Origin: JAVBLK01 sp031553565
GTDB lineage: Bacteria > Bacillota > Clostridia > Christensenellales > DUVY01
NCBI GenBank assembly: GCA_031553565.1
Contig: JAVBLK010000019.1
Location: forward strand, 62,001 to 126,000
Direction: 5' to 3'
DNA length: 64,000 nt
Shown: positions 1-9,160 of the stretch, piece after piece
Position numbering within the stretch: position 1 is the first letter of the stretch
Layout of the letters: the number at the start of each line of letters is the position of its first letter
Position numbers and translations under genes: made by a program
The notes under the pieces: model-generated
Seen by the model: the letters and a program-made list of their open reading frames with translations, nothing else
What the model was told of the DNA's origin: nothing
Database searches by the model: none

Positions 1-100
1 TCATAAAAAACTTTGGCCGGCTTCCGGATTATTGCCGTAGACCCGCAATGAAATGCCGGTTATCGCAAATTATTGCATGTCCTTGTATCCGGCTTTTTAT

Positions 101-129
101 TTGACAAGGCCGGAGGTTTCATATATAAT
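101..129 (+). promoter_or_regulatory. Sigma-A-type promoter of rpmF
   Basis: TTGACA at 101-106 and TATAAT at 124-129 with a 17-bp spacer: both boxes are perfect consensus. It lies 57 nt upstream of the L32 start, with the ribosome binding site AGAGG at 171-175. Bases 1-100 hold no gene I can support. Confidence 0.85.
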
Positions 130-185
130 ATAGCGGTTAAAGCTTAAAACAGAGAAAGCTATTAAAGAAAAGAGGTTAAATAATC

Positions 186-380
186 ATGGCAGTCCCGAAG
201 AGAAAGATATCAAAACAACGCGGCAACAAACGCTTTGCCAACTGGAAGATTGGCGCACCGACTATTTCCGAATGCCCGCAGTGCCACGAGATGAAGCAGA
301 GCCATTGCGCGTGCAAGAAATGCGGCTATTACGACGGCGCGCCGGTGATGGACATCAAGGAAAAGAAAGCGAAGGAATAA
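186..380 (+). CDS. rpmF: 50S ribosomal protein L32
   Basis: 64-residue structural protein of the large ribosomal subunit. The N-terminus (AVPKRKISKQRGNKR) is the classic L32 start. Two CxxC pairs (CPQC and CKKC, roughly residues 30-46) make this the zinc-binding (C+) form rather than the zinc-independent paralogue. The start is supported by AGAGG 10 nt upstream. rpmF followed by plsX is a conserved arrangement in Firmicutes and many other bacteria, linking ribosome and phospholipid synthesis genes. A hairpin just downstream probably ends or attenuates the transcript before plsX. Confidence 0.97.
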   Translation: MAVPKRKISKQRGNKRFANWKIGAPTISECPQCHEMKQSHCACKKCGYYDGAPVMDIKEKKAKE

Positions 381-403
381 CGCGCAAATTCATGCAACCC
401 CAT

Positions 404-432
404 AAACCGCACTTTAGTTTTAAGTGCGGTTT
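404..432 (+). terminator. Hairpin terminator after rpmF
   Basis: An 11-bp perfect stem (AAACCGCACTT / AAGTGCGGTTT) with a 7-nt loop, followed by a moderately T-rich stretch. It lies 23 nt after the rpmF stop. The weak T-tract suggests partial rather than complete termination. Confidence 0.65.
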
Positions 433-692
433 GTTTTACGGACATTTTTCTTTCAGCGGCTGCATAATGCCGTAAAAAGGAATCGTCCGGCAAGGTGAAC
501 GGGGACACCGGAAAAGACAAGCGCATGCCGCGGTCAAACGCACGGATTATTTGCATTTATATAATATTGCGATTATTTGCATACTGAAAACTTTTTGCCT
601 TTTCAGGCGTGTTTTTATTTGCGGGGGACGTGTACAGCTAGGGTTGATTTTGTGAAACAAATGCAATCTTTTACTTGAAAGGAATATAATCG
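433..692. other. Intergenic region before plsX
   Basis: 260 bases without a supportable gene. It is AT-rich around 545-600 with a TATAAT-like string near 560-565 but no convincing -35 box. AAAGGA at 678-683 is the plsX ribosome binding site. No FapR-type regulator gene precedes plsX here. Confidence 0.4.
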
Positions 693-1712
693 ATGAAAAT
701 TGTTGTGGATATATTCGGCGGCGATCATGCGCCGGAGGAAATATTAAAGGGATGTGCGGACGCGCTGAAAAAAGACGGCGGCGTCGTGCTTTCACTGTTC
801 GGCAAGGCGGATATTATCAACAGGCGGCTTTTGGAGCTGGACGCAGATATGAAGCGCGTCGAGGTTTTTGACGCGCCCGACGTGATAACCAACGACGATA
901 TGCCCACCGAGGCGATCAGAAGCAAGTCAGATTCGTCGCTGGTACGCGCATTAGAATACCTTAAGAGCACGCCTGACGCAAAGGCGCTGATCACCGCGGG
1001 CAGTACGGGCGCGGTTCTTACGGGCGGCCTTTTGAAACTGGGCAGGATCAAGGGGATTTCGCGCCCGGCGCTTGCGCCGCTGCTGCCTAACGTCAAGGGC
1101 GGCTTCACAATGATAACCGACTGCGGGGCGAACGTGGACTGCAAGCCGCTGTACCTGTGCCATTTCGCACTGATGGGCGCGGCGTATATGAAGAACGTGA
1201 CCGGCATCGAGAACCCGAGGGTCGCGCTGCTCTCGAACGGTACCGAGGACAAAAAGGGCAACGAGCTGACTAAGGCGGTTTTTCCGCTTTTGAAAGATCT
1301 GCCGATAAACTTTGTCGGAAATATGGAGGCGCGCGAGGCGCTTTCCGGGGATTACGATGTGATCGTTGCCGACGGCTTTGCCGGAAATATCGCGATGAAG
1401 GGTATGGAAGGCACGGCAGATTACCTGTTCAAGCTGGTGAAACGGGCGATGACGGCTAATCTTATGACCAAGCTGGGCGCGCTGCTGCTGAAAAAGGAAA
1501 TGTACGCTTTAAAAAAATCGCTCGATTACACCCAGTTCGGCGGCGCGCCGTTTTTGGGGCTGGAGAAAATTCTGATAAAAAACCACGGCTCGACCAAGGC
1601 GCACACCGTGGCGGCTTCGATCCTGCAGGCCAAGAAAATGGCTGAAAAGGATATCGTGGGCGCGATCAAAAAAGAACTGGCGGGCATAAACCTTGATATA
1701 ACAACCGAGTGA
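693..1712 (+). CDS. plsX: Phosphate acyltransferase PlsX
   Basis: 339 residues, the usual length for PlsX, which converts acyl-ACP and phosphate to acyl-phosphate for the PlsY step of phosphatidic acid synthesis. It acts peripherally at the membrane. The N-terminal glycine-rich DxxGGDHAPE-type motif, the SAGSTGA-like segment (ITAGSTGAVLTGG) and the C-terminal GGAPFLGL and NHGS motifs are all characteristic. The start ATG has AAAGGA 9 nt upstream. It lies between rpmF and rnc, as in many Clostridia, but the fabD/fabG/acpP genes that often separate plsX from rnc are absent. Confidence 0.96.
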   Translation: MKIVVDIFGGDHAPEEILKGCADALKKDGGVVLSLFGKADIINRRLLELDADMKRVEVFDAPDVITNDDMPTEAIRSKSDSSLVRALEYLKSTPDAKALITAGSTGAVLTGGLLKLGRIKGISRPALAPLLPNVKGGFTMITDCGANVDCKPLYLCHFALMGAAYMKNVTGIENPRVALLSNGTEDKKGNELTKAVFPLLKDLPINFVGNMEAREALSGDYDVIVADGFAGNIAMKGMEGTADYLFKLVKRAMTANLMTKLGALLLKKEMYALKKSLDYTQFGGAPFLGLEKILIKNHGSTKAHTVAASILQAKKMAEKDIVGAIKKELAGINLDITTE

Positions 1713-1786
1713 TTTCTCACTTATAAAGGCGGCAATTTGCCCGGCCGTAGAACAATTAATAACTATATAAAAGGACATTTTGTATC

Positions 1787-2836
1787 TTGTCAGATTTCAA
1801 CGCAAACATCATCCAATCGAAAATAGACTATGTTTTCGAAAACCAATCGCTTTTAAAGCTTGCCTTTACACACTCGTCGTACGCCAACGAGAATAAGGTT
1901 GCCAGCAACGAGAAACTGGAATTTTTGGGCGACAGTATATTAAACTTTTGTATTGCCGAATATTTATTCCGGAAAGGCGGCGGCGACGAGGGGATATTGA
2001 GCGTGATGCGCTCCAAAATAGTGTCCGAGCCGCCGCTGGCCAGATGCGTCGAGACCTTAGGCATCACGCAGTTTCTTATCTGCGGCGTGGGCGAGCAGCG
2101 CAACAACCCGCATAAGTCGGATGCTGTCATGGCCGACCTGTTCGAGGCGGTCGTCGGCGCGATATATCTTGACAGCGGCGACATAAGAGCTTGCGAGGCG
2201 TTTATTCTCCGGCATTTAAAGGACGCCGTGACGGATGCCATCGACGGGAAAAAGCCGCAGAAATTTACTTTTAAGATAATCGAGAAGGCGCATACCGACG
2301 AGCACGATTATCACGGCGGGAACGCCGTTAAAAAGCCGGAAAGGCCCGGGAAAACGGCCGCGCAGCCCAAAGCTTTGATCAAGCATGAAAAACCGCCTGT
2401 ACCCGAAAAGCGGCTGCAAAAGCAGGAAAAGCTGGAGAAAAAGCAGAAGCTTAAAGAGGAGAAGCAGCAAAAACTAGAGCAGCAAAAGCAGAAAAAACCT
2501 AAGCCCGTAAGGACCGGGAAACAGGGGCGCAATAATGCGCCGCATGCTGCCGCAGGCGATCGCGGCGGCGTAAAAACGGCTGACGCGCCGCGGGATATAC
2601 AGGAAGGCGGCGTTGTGGATTATAAGAGCGCGCTGCAAAACTATCTGCAGCGCGAAAAGCTGCAAAAACCCGAATACATGGTGACCGGGCAGGCCGGCAG
2701 CGCGCACGACCCTATTTTCAACGTCGCGGTGTACATCGGCGGAAAGGAATACGGCAGCGGTGCGGCGGGCAGGAAAAAGGACGCGGAGCAGGCGGCGGCG
2801 AAAAACGCTTTTGAAGCTATAAACGCGCTAAAATAA
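1787..2836 (+). CDS. rnc: Ribonuclease III with an extended charged linker
   Basis: 349 residues against roughly 220-250 for typical RNase III, which cleaves double-stranded RNA in rRNA and mRNA processing. The catalytic domain is residues 1-150, with the signature NEKLEFLGDS at 41-50 (E45, D49), E68, and D117/E120 as the second metal-binding pair. A dsRNA-binding domain follows at about 277-348 (from DYKSALQNYLQ to AAKNAFEAI). Between them lies a linker of about 120 residues dominated by Lys, Glu and Gln (160-275), which accounts for the extra length. The start is TTG with AAAGGA upstream. rnc-smc-ftsY is a standard Firmicutes cluster; smc begins 33 nt downstream. Confidence 0.95.
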   Translation: MSDFNANIIQSKIDYVFENQSLLKLAFTHSSYANENKVASNEKLEFLGDSILNFCIAEYLFRKGGGDEGILSVMRSKIVSEPPLARCVETLGITQFLICGVGEQRNNPHKSDAVMADLFEAVVGAIYLDSGDIRACEAFILRHLKDAVTDAIDGKKPQKFTFKIIEKAHTDEHDYHGGNAVKKPERPGKTAAQPKALIKHEKPPVPEKRLQKQEKLEKKQKLKEEKQQKLEQQKQKKPKPVRTGKQGRNNAPHAAAGDRGGVKTADAPRDIQEGGVVDYKSALQNYLQREKLQKPEYMVTGQAGSAHDPIFNVAVYIGGKEYGSGAAGRKKDAEQAAAKNAFEAINALK

Positions 2837-2869
2837 TAATGCCGTGCGGCAGCATTTGCGGGGTAAAGT

Positions 2870-5800
2870 ATGAACTTTAAAAAGCTGGAAATGGCGGGGT
2901 TTAAATCGTTCGCCGACAAAATCGAGATAAGCTTTGAAAGCGGCGTGACCGGAATCGTCGGCCCGAACGGCTGCGGAAAGAGCAACGTCGCCGACGCGAT
3001 CAGGTGGGTCATGGGCGAACAGAGCGCGAAGCTTTTGCGCGGCTCGCATATGCAGGACGTCATCTTTGCCGGCACCGAAAAGCGCAAATCCCTCTCTTAT
3101 TGCGAGGTATCGCTTCATTTTGACAACACCTTAAAGATTTTCCCCGTCGATTTCAAGGAAGTCGTTATTTCCCGTAAATTATACAGAAGCGGCGAAAGCG
3201 AGTACGCGATCAACCGCAGCGTCTGCCGCTTAAAGGACGTTGCCGACCTCTTGCACGATACCGGCATGGGGCGCGAGGGGTATTCTATCATCGGGCAGGG
3301 GCGCATCGACGAGATCTTAAGCGCCAAGCCCGACGACCGCCGGGCGATATTCGAGGAAGCGGCGGGCATCACGAAATTCAAGGTCAGAAAGTTAGAGGCG
3401 GAGAGGAAGCTTTTACGTACGCACGATAACCTGACCAGGCTCAACGATATCATATCCGAGCTGGAAAGACAGCTGGGGCCGCTTGCAAAGCAGGCCGAGA
3501 ACGCCAAAATCTATCTGGAACTAAAGGAACAGTTAAAGCATTTCGAGGTCAATACATATCTTTACCAGTACGACAGCGCGGCGGCGGCCAAATCGCTTAT
3601 TGACGAGCGTTTAAAGGCCATAAACGAGGAGCTGGACGTAAAACAGCTTTCCTATGAAAAGGCCGTAAACGACTACACCAAGAGTATGTCGGATATGAAC
3701 TCGATCGACAAGACGATTGCATCTTTACGCGACGAGGTGCTGGAGCTGACCGTAGGATTAGAGAAAATGGCGGGCGAGTACAAGCTTTTACAGGAAAAGC
3801 TGAACTTTATGCGCCAGCAAAGCGAGCGGCTGGCCGCCGAGAACGCCGAGCTTAACAATGTATACGCTGGCGCGGAAAAAGCTCTTGCGGCAAAGCTCGG
3901 CGAAAAAACCGCGTCCGAGGAAGATATTAAGCGGCTGAAAGCCCTTATAGGCGAGAGCGGCGACAAATACCTCGCTATCGTCGATAAGCTGACGGAGGGC
4001 GAGGGCGAGGTCGAAAGCAACCAGAAAGAGATCATGGACGCGATGGACAAGCTGTCCGATATCAAGTCCAATATGTCGCGCCTTCTGGCCGAAAAGGACG
4101 CGCACCTTGACCGCCGCGACGACATACTAAAGCGCGCCGAAACGCTGAAGATAAAGATCACCGACGACGAGATCAAGGTCATCCTCTTAAAAACCGAGGC
4201 CGACAAGCTTTTAAAGGAAAAAGAAAAGCTGACTAATAAGGCCAAAATTTTGACCGGGAAATACAACGAGGCCTTGTCGCTGAGCAATGAAAACAACCGC
4301 AAGATAGACGCGCTGTCCGCGCAGCAAAGCTCCGTCGCGACAAGGGCGCGTATGCTGAAAGAGCTTAACGACGAGTACGACGGCTATAACAATACCGTAA
4401 AGAACCTGCTCAACGCGGCGAAAACGGACAAGAAACTTGCCGGCATGATGGAGGGCGTGGTCGCGCAGCTGATAAAGACGGGCGAAAAGTACGAGACCGC
4501 GATCGAGATGGCGCTGTCAAACGCGCTGCAGAACATCGTGACGCGCAACGAGGACGACACCAAATATATCATTGCGTACTTAAAGGAAAAGCGGATGGGG
4601 CGCGCTACGTTTTTACCGATCGCAAGTGTCCGCCCGCGCATATTCGATAATTCTATGCGGCGGTTTTTAAGCCGACCCGGCTGTTTCGGTCTCGCCTGCG
4701 ACCTTATCAAGTACGATAAAAAATACGACAACATATTCAGGGGCTTGCTGGGCACCACCGTGATCTGCGACAACCTTGACACCGCCGCGGCAATGGCCAG
4801 GGAATCGGGCTACGGCTTCAAGATCGTGACGCTGGAGGGCGACATCGTAAATCCTCAGGGCTCGTATACCGGCGGCAGCCGTAAGGCGGATATATCCAAC
4901 CTTTTGAGCCGGGAAAGGGAGCTTTTAAAGGCCGAGGACGACTTAAGAAAGCTTAATGCGGAGCTTTCGGCCGCGGTTAAGGACAAGGACAGCTTAAATC
5001 TTGCGATCGAATCCGCGCTTTCAGATATAAAGAAATGCGATGCGGCGGCACATGCGCTGGACGTGTCCATGTCCGCGGAAAACGAAAAGCTGAACAAGGC
5101 GGCTTCGATAATCGCCGAATGCAAGGCCGATGCGGACAGCCTTATCCAGGAGGAAAAACGCGCGGCTGCGCGCATACAGGAAATCGACGCCGAGATAAAG
5201 AGCGTAGACACGCTGGAGAACCTTATCAAGGGCAAGAAACAGGTTTCAGGCAAGGAAATGGAAAAGCGGCAGGCGGGCTTTGAGGCTTTAAGAAAAGAGC
5301 GCGACGAAACGCACGAGAAAATGACCGAGCTGAAGGTTTCGCTGGCCTCGTCGGAGAGCAATCTTTCCGCAGTGAACGCCGACATCACCCGTATACAAAA
5401 CGATATTTTAGAGATCTGCGGCAATATCGAGGAAAACAATGTTCAGATAGAAAAAAACAACGCGACTATCCGGTCCGCCGAAGCCGCCGAAAACAACGCC
5501 CGCTCGGACGGCGACGAAAAGGAAAACGCGGCAAGGCTCGAGGTCATAAAGGCCAGGCTTTCCGATATGGACGGCTTTAAGACCGCGCTGCAGGCGGCGC
5601 TTACCGAGGCGGACGTATTGCGCGTGCGGCTGATGGACGAGATCCAAAAGCTGACTGACAGAAAGTACAAGGAAGAGAGCCTGCTCAGTAAGGTAGACGT
5701 CGATATCGAGGTCTTGCAGGACAGGATCTGGGAGGAATACCAGCTGACGTACGAGAGCAGCCAGGAATACCGCGCGGAAGGCTATGTGGTTTCCAAGGGG

Positions 5801-6460
5801 CTCACCGAAACGAATAAACTAAAGAAACAGATCGCGGCGCTGGGCTATGTCAACGTCAACGCGATCGAGGACTGCCGCGAGGTCAATTCCCGCTACACCG
5901 ATATGGCGGCGCAGCGCGACGACCTGACGCGCGCCGAGCTGGACTTAAACAAGATAATCGAAGAGCTTACAAAAGAAATGGCCGAAAAGTTCGCGAAGAA
6001 TTTCGAGCAGATAAAAATAAACTTCACCAAGGCGTTCCGCGAGCTGTTCGGGGGCGGCAACGCGCAGCTGGTGCTGCAGGAAAACGAAAACCTTTTGGAG
6101 GCAGGTATCGAGATAATCGCCGAGCCGCCGGGAAAGAAGCTGCAGAGCATTTCGCTGCTTTCGGGCGGCGAGCGCGCATTGACCGCTATCGCGATACTGT
6201 TTGCGATCCTTCGCCTAAAGCCCATGCCTTTCTGCGTCCTTGACGAGATCGAGGCCGCGCTTGACGACGCCAATGCGGAGCGGTTCGCAAAGTATCTGCA
6301 CCGCTTTTCCGAGGAAACGCAGTTCATCGTCATCACGCACCGTAAGCCCACAATGGAGCTTGCCGACAGCCTGTACGGCGTGACGATGGAGGAAAAAGGC
6401 GTCAGCAAGATGGTTTCGGTCAAGCTGTCCGACGCCATCAAGAATACAGCAGCAGTATAA
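2870..6460 (+). CDS. smc: Chromosome segregation ATPase SMC
   Basis: 1196 residues, the normal SMC length. The N-terminal head has Walker A (GPNGCGKS, residues 31-38). Long heptad-rich coiled coils run from about 170-500 and 670-1000 and flank a hinge near 515-640. The C-terminal head carries the signature LLSGGERAL (S1098) and Walker B with D1125-E1126. SMC forms a ring with ScpA and ScpB to organise and segregate the chromosome; both partners are encoded in this window at 55882-57343. It lies between rnc and ftsY, 13 nt before the latter, so these genes are probably co-transcribed. Confidence 0.98.
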   Translation: MNFKKLEMAGFKSFADKIEISFESGVTGIVGPNGCGKSNVADAIRWVMGEQSAKLLRGSHMQDVIFAGTEKRKSLSYCEVSLHFDNTLKIFPVDFKEVVISRKLYRSGESEYAINRSVCRLKDVADLLHDTGMGREGYSIIGQGRIDEILSAKPDDRRAIFEEAAGITKFKVRKLEAERKLLRTHDNLTRLNDIISELERQLGPLAKQAENAKIYLELKEQLKHFEVNTYLYQYDSAAAAKSLIDERLKAINEELDVKQLSYEKAVNDYTKSMSDMNSIDKTIASLRDEVLELTVGLEKMAGEYKLLQEKLNFMRQQSERLAAENAELNNVYAGAEKALAAKLGEKTASEEDIKRLKALIGESGDKYLAIVDKLTEGEGEVESNQKEIMDAMDKLSDIKSNMSRLLAEKDAHLDRRDDILKRAETLKIKITDDEIKVILLKTEADKLLKEKEKLTNKAKILTGKYNEALSLSNENNRKIDALSAQQSSVATRARMLKELNDEYDGYNNTVKNLLNAAKTDKKLAGMMEGVVAQLIKTGEKYETAIEMALSNALQNIVTRNEDDTKYIIAYLKEKRMGRATFLPIASVRPRIFDNSMRRFLSRPGCFGLACDLIKYDKKYDNIFRGLLGTTVICDNLDTAAAMARESGYGFKIVTLEGDIVNPQGSYTGGSRKADISNLLSRERELLKAEDDLRKLNAELSAAVKDKDSLNLAIESALSDIKKCDAAAHALDVSMSAENEKLNKAASIIAECKADADSLIQEEKRAAARIQEIDAEIKSVDTLENLIKGKKQVSGKEMEKRQAGFEALRKERDETHEKMTELKVSLASSESNLSAVNADITRIQNDILEICGNIEENNVQIEKNNATIRSAEAAENNARSDGDEKENAARLEVIKARLSDMDGFKTALQAALTEADVLRVRLMDEIQKLTDRKYKEESLLSKVDVDIEVLQDRIWEEYQLTYESSQEYRAEGYVVSKGLTETNKLKKQIAALGYVNVNAIEDCREVNSRYTDMAAQRDDLTRAELDLNKIIEELTKEMAEKFAKNFEQIKINFTKAFRELFGGGNAQLVLQENENLLEAGIEIIAEPPGKKLQSISLLSGGERALTAIAILFAILRLKPMPFCVLDEIEAALDDANAERFAKYLHRFSEETQFIVITHRKPTMELADSLYGVTMEEKGVSKMVSVKLSDAIKNTAAV

Positions 6461-6473
6461 GGAATTTGATATT

Positions 6474-7370
6474 GTGGGATTTTTTTCCAAGATAAAGGCC
6501 GGCCTTAAAAAGACGCGTGAGGCCATTGCATATAAGATCGACAAGCTGTTTACGGGCGGCGCGTTAAACGACGATTTTTACGACGAGCTGGAGGCGGCGC
6601 TTATTTCCTCCGACATCGGCGCGGAAACCACAGAGCGTATTTTGGACGACCTGCGCGCCGCGGTCGATAAGCAGCATATACGCGACCGTGAGGGCGTAAA
6701 GACTGCGTTAAGGAAGATCATCAGCGATATACTTTTAGAGAACGAGCCGGAGGAGCTTTCATATCCCGCGGTCATAATGGTGGTGGGCGTAAACGGCGTG
6801 GGCAAGACCACCAGTATCGGTAAATTGGCGGCGTACTATAAGTCGAAGGGCAAGTCCGTTATGATCGCCGCCGCCGATACCTTCCGTGCCGCGGCATCCG
6901 ATCAGCTGTCGGTATGGGCGGACAGGGCGGGGGTCAAGGTCGTAAAGCAAGGCGAGGGCGGCGACCCCGCCGCGGTCGTGTTCGACGCGGTCAAGTCGGC
7001 GCAGGCAAGGGCCACCGACGTCCTTATCGTTGACACGGCGGGGCGTTTGCACAATAAGGCGCATCTTATGGAAGAGCTTAAAAAAATGTCCAGGGTCATA
7101 AAGCGCGAGTTTGAAGCCGCGGATTACCGCAACTATATCGTGCTGGACGCGACCACGGGACAAAACGCGATAGCGCAAGTTGAAACCTTTGACGAGGCCG
7201 TTGACTTAGACGGCATTATCATAACCAAGCTGGACGGAACGGCGAAGGGCGGGGTGCTGATCGCGCTTGCGAACGAGTTCTCCGTCCCGATCTATTTTGT
7301 GGGCGTTGGCGAGGGCATCGACGACCTGATGCCTTTCGATACCGGCGAATTTACGGAAGGGATCATTTAG
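6474..7370 (+). CDS. ftsY: Signal recognition particle receptor FtsY
   Basis: 298-residue SRP-GTPase that docks ribosome-SRP complexes at the membrane. The NG domain is complete: N-domain helices at 1-90, P-loop GVNGVGKTT starting at residue 105, the DTAGR motif, and TKLDGTAKGG near residue 255, followed by the GVGEGIDDLMPF closing motif. The acidic N-terminal A domain of E. coli FtsY is missing, as usual in Firmicutes. The start is GTG, with AAGGAATTT ahead of it. Confidence 0.97.
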   Translation: MGFFSKIKAGLKKTREAIAYKIDKLFTGGALNDDFYDELEAALISSDIGAETTERILDDLRAAVDKQHIRDREGVKTALRKIISDILLENEPEELSYPAVIMVVGVNGVGKTTSIGKLAAYYKSKGKSVMIAAADTFRAAASDQLSVWADRAGVKVVKQGEGGDPAAVVFDAVKSAQARATDVLIVDTAGRLHNKAHLMEELKKMSRVIKREFEAADYRNYIVLDATTGQNAIAQVETFDEAVDLDGIIITKLDGTAKGGVLIALANEFSVPIYFVGVGEGIDDLMPFDTGEFTEGII

Positions 7371-7384
7371 GCTTGAGCCGCCGT

Positions 7385-7462
7385 TCTGCTGCGGAAAGAA
7401 TATTCAAAAACTTTGTTTTTGGATATTCGGCACAGGGCTCTGGCCCGGGGTATAATAGCGGT
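7385..7462. repeat. Triple-hairpin repeat, family C copy 1
   Basis: Contains GAATATTCAAAAAC-TTT-GTTTTTGGATATTC, a 14-bp stem with one G-U type mismatch, flanked by a CTGCTGCGG segment and a CAGGGCTCTGGCCCG hairpin. The same module recurs at 28874-28970 with perfect arms. It lies between the convergent ftsY and lipoprotein genes and may serve as a bidirectional terminator. Confidence 0.7.
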
Positions 7463-8260
7463 TTATATTTCCTCGATCTCGATTTTTATCAGGTTTTCAC
7501 CGGCGGTTTTTATGACTGCGCGGTATGCGTCGGATACAATTCCGTCTATAAATTCGTTGTTTATCTTTTTCCCGTAGACGGGAATGGTTATCGTCCGGTT
7601 CAGCGCGTCAATTTGCGCATCGTTTACATACGAGTAGAATTTTTGCAAAAGGTCGAAGCTGCATTCCCTGGTGTCGCCGATACGGTAACGGTTGTAGTAG
7701 TGAGGCGAAGTATATACAGTCATTGTCTCTCCGTCATAATAGGGATTAACTGTCCGGCTAAGCGAAGTCGCTGCATTAAACGGTGATATTATTGTTCCGC
7801 GGCCTGGAGTTACGGGAAACCATATAGGTGAAAGCCCGTCACCGGGCGGCGCAATACTTTCGTCAATTGTCAGTTCGGTTCCGTTAAAGGTATATTTGTA
7901 ATGATATGAGCCGCCGCCGGTTCCTAAGCCTGCATAATTTACCGAAAAGATCGAGCCGAATTTTTTATAAAAGAACGTCAGGGAAATGTCGTCGGAATTA
8001 TCGAACAGATAACAGCCTGTTTCAATAAGGTATGCTTTAAATTCGCTTGGGCTCAAGTTTAAATACGCAACTCGATCGTCAGACTGATCGCTGATAAAAG
8101 GTAAGTCGAAATGCAACTGCGTGCCGCAAATAACGGAAGAAAAACTTATCCCCGTGTTGATATCGGCGTAGTACGGCGGCTCCTCGTATTCGAACAGGTA
8201 ACAGCCCGACAATGAAAATAAAAGCAGAAAGGCACAAACTGCCGCAGCAATCTTTTTCAT
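7463..8260 (-). CDS. Putative lipoprotein of unknown function
   Basis: 265 residues. The N-terminus is a lipoprotein signal: two lysines, a hydrophobic stretch, then the lipobox LSGC with Cys20 as the lipidated residue. It should sit on the outer face of the membrane. I recognise no family in the rest, which is rich in Tyr, Ser, Thr and Ile with no obvious repeats. The start has AAGGTGG about 8 nt upstream and its own strong promoter. It lies downstream of the ABC importer genes on the same strand, so a role with that importer is possible, but the separate promoter argues for independent expression. Confidence 0.75.
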   Translation of the reverse strand: MKKIAAAVCAFLLLFSLSGCYLFEYEEPPYYADINTGISFSSVICGTQLHFDLPFISDQSDDRVAYLNLSPSEFKAYLIETGCYLFDNSDDISLTFFYKKFGSIFSVNYAGLGTGGGSYHYKYTFNGTELTIDESIAPPGDGLSPIWFPVTPGRGTIISPFNAATSLSRTVNPYYDGETMTVYTSPHYYNRYRIGDTRECSFDLLQKFYSYVNDAQIDALNRTITIPVYGKKINNEFIDGIVSDAYRAVIKTAGENLIKIEIEEI

Positions 8261-8325
8261 ACAAGATCCACCTTAACAAAAAATCAACACTTCAAAACAA
8301 TAGTTAACAATTTATTTACAATTAT

Positions 8326-8354
8326 AATATATACTAAAGTAAGTAATGTGTCAA
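8326..8354 (-). promoter_or_regulatory. Promoter of the lipoprotein gene
   Basis: On the minus strand, TTGACA (8349-8354) and TATATT (8326-8331) with a 17-bp spacer. It lies just past the stop of the ABC ATPase gene and 65 nt before the lipoprotein start. Confidence 0.75.
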
Positions 8355-8372
8355 GGAAAAAAGCAAATAATT

Positions 8373-8972
8373 TTACTCATTCAGGCCTTTTTTCGTGAAG
8401 ACATAAGGCTTAGCGTTTAAAAGCTTTGCCTCGGACTTTTCGTGTGTAATAAAGATAAAGGTTTTTCCGGCGGTTTTTTCGCTTATAAACGCGATGATAT
8501 CGTTTTTCAGTTCGGCCTCGAAACCTTTTAGCGGCTCGTCCATTATGATTATATCGGATTCGGCGAGCAGCGCGCGGACAATCGCAACGCGCCGTTTTTG
8601 GCCGCCGCTGCAGTTCCGCACCGGTTTATATAAGCTGTCCGATAAGCCTGCGCGTTTCAGCGCGTCAACGGCGACCTGCTTGTCAAAGCCGTCCGGGCAT
8701 ACCAGCAAAACGTTTTTAAGCGCGCTGATATTTTCGCAAAGGCGGTCTTCCTGAAAAACCGCCGAAAAGCGCGGGGGAGTATTTTTAAAGCCCTCGAAAA
8801 CGACTTCGCCGCCGTCAGGTCTTATAAGCCCCATTATGATATTGATAAGGGTGGTTTTGCCCGCGCCGGACGCGCCGGTAACGCAGTAAGCGGCAGTATC
8901 GAATTCAGCGCAAAAATTATCCAGCACCGGATTTCCGTCAAATTTTTTAGTAATATTTTTAAGCTTTATCAT
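8373..8972 (-). CDS. ABC transporter ATP-binding protein (TauB/SsuB type)
   Basis: About 199 residues from the ATG at 8972, which has AAGGA 8 nt upstream; a GTG at 8993 is possible but lies ahead of that site. It has Walker A (GASGAGKTT), the Q-loop, the ABC signature (SGGQKRR) and Walker B (IIIMDEPL) in order. It energises import through the permease at 9161-9949, with substrate delivered by the lipoprotein at 10039-11070. At about 200 residues it is shorter than most TauB/SsuB proteins (around 240-255) and lacks a C-terminal extension. The substrate is not deducible; the family handles sulfonates, nitrate, pyrimidine precursors and others. Confidence 0.88.
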   Translation of the reverse strand: MIKLKNITKKFDGNPVLDNFCAEFDTAAYCVTGASGAGKTTLINIIMGLIRPDGGEVVFEGFKNTPPRFSAVFQEDRLCENISALKNVLLVCPDGFDKQVAVDALKRAGLSDSLYKPVRNCSGGQKRRVAIVRALLAESDIIIMDEPLKGFEAELKNDIIAFISEKTAGKTFIFITHEKSEAKLLNAKPYVFTKKGLNE

Positions 8973-8978
8973 ATAAAA

Positions 8979-9003
8979 GATCCTTCGTTTCACTCAGGAT
9001 GAC
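8979..9003. repeat. Degenerate 'CATCCTGAG...GAAGGATC' repeat
   Basis: Reads, on the minus strand, GTCATCCTGAGTGAAACGAAGGATC. It is one diverged copy of the element found three times at 45589-45725. It overlaps the upstream region of the ABC ATPase gene and includes its AAGGA site, so the repeat may provide the ribosome binding site. Confidence 0.65.
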
Positions 9004-9160
9004 CGGGAGACACTGCATTTAGGATGACTAGGATGCACAGCGTTTAAGTTGACAAGGATATTGACAAGGATAAATGTTTCGGTTAAGGATTTTCTTTTGC
9101 CGCCGTATAAAAACAGCAGTCCGGACTTAATCCGCCGTACGATGTCCGCCCGGACACGGT

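Noticed and set aside
7463..8260. Calling the lipoprotein a part of the ABC importer
   Set aside because: It has its own consensus promoter after the ATPase stop and no similarity to binding proteins that I can see.
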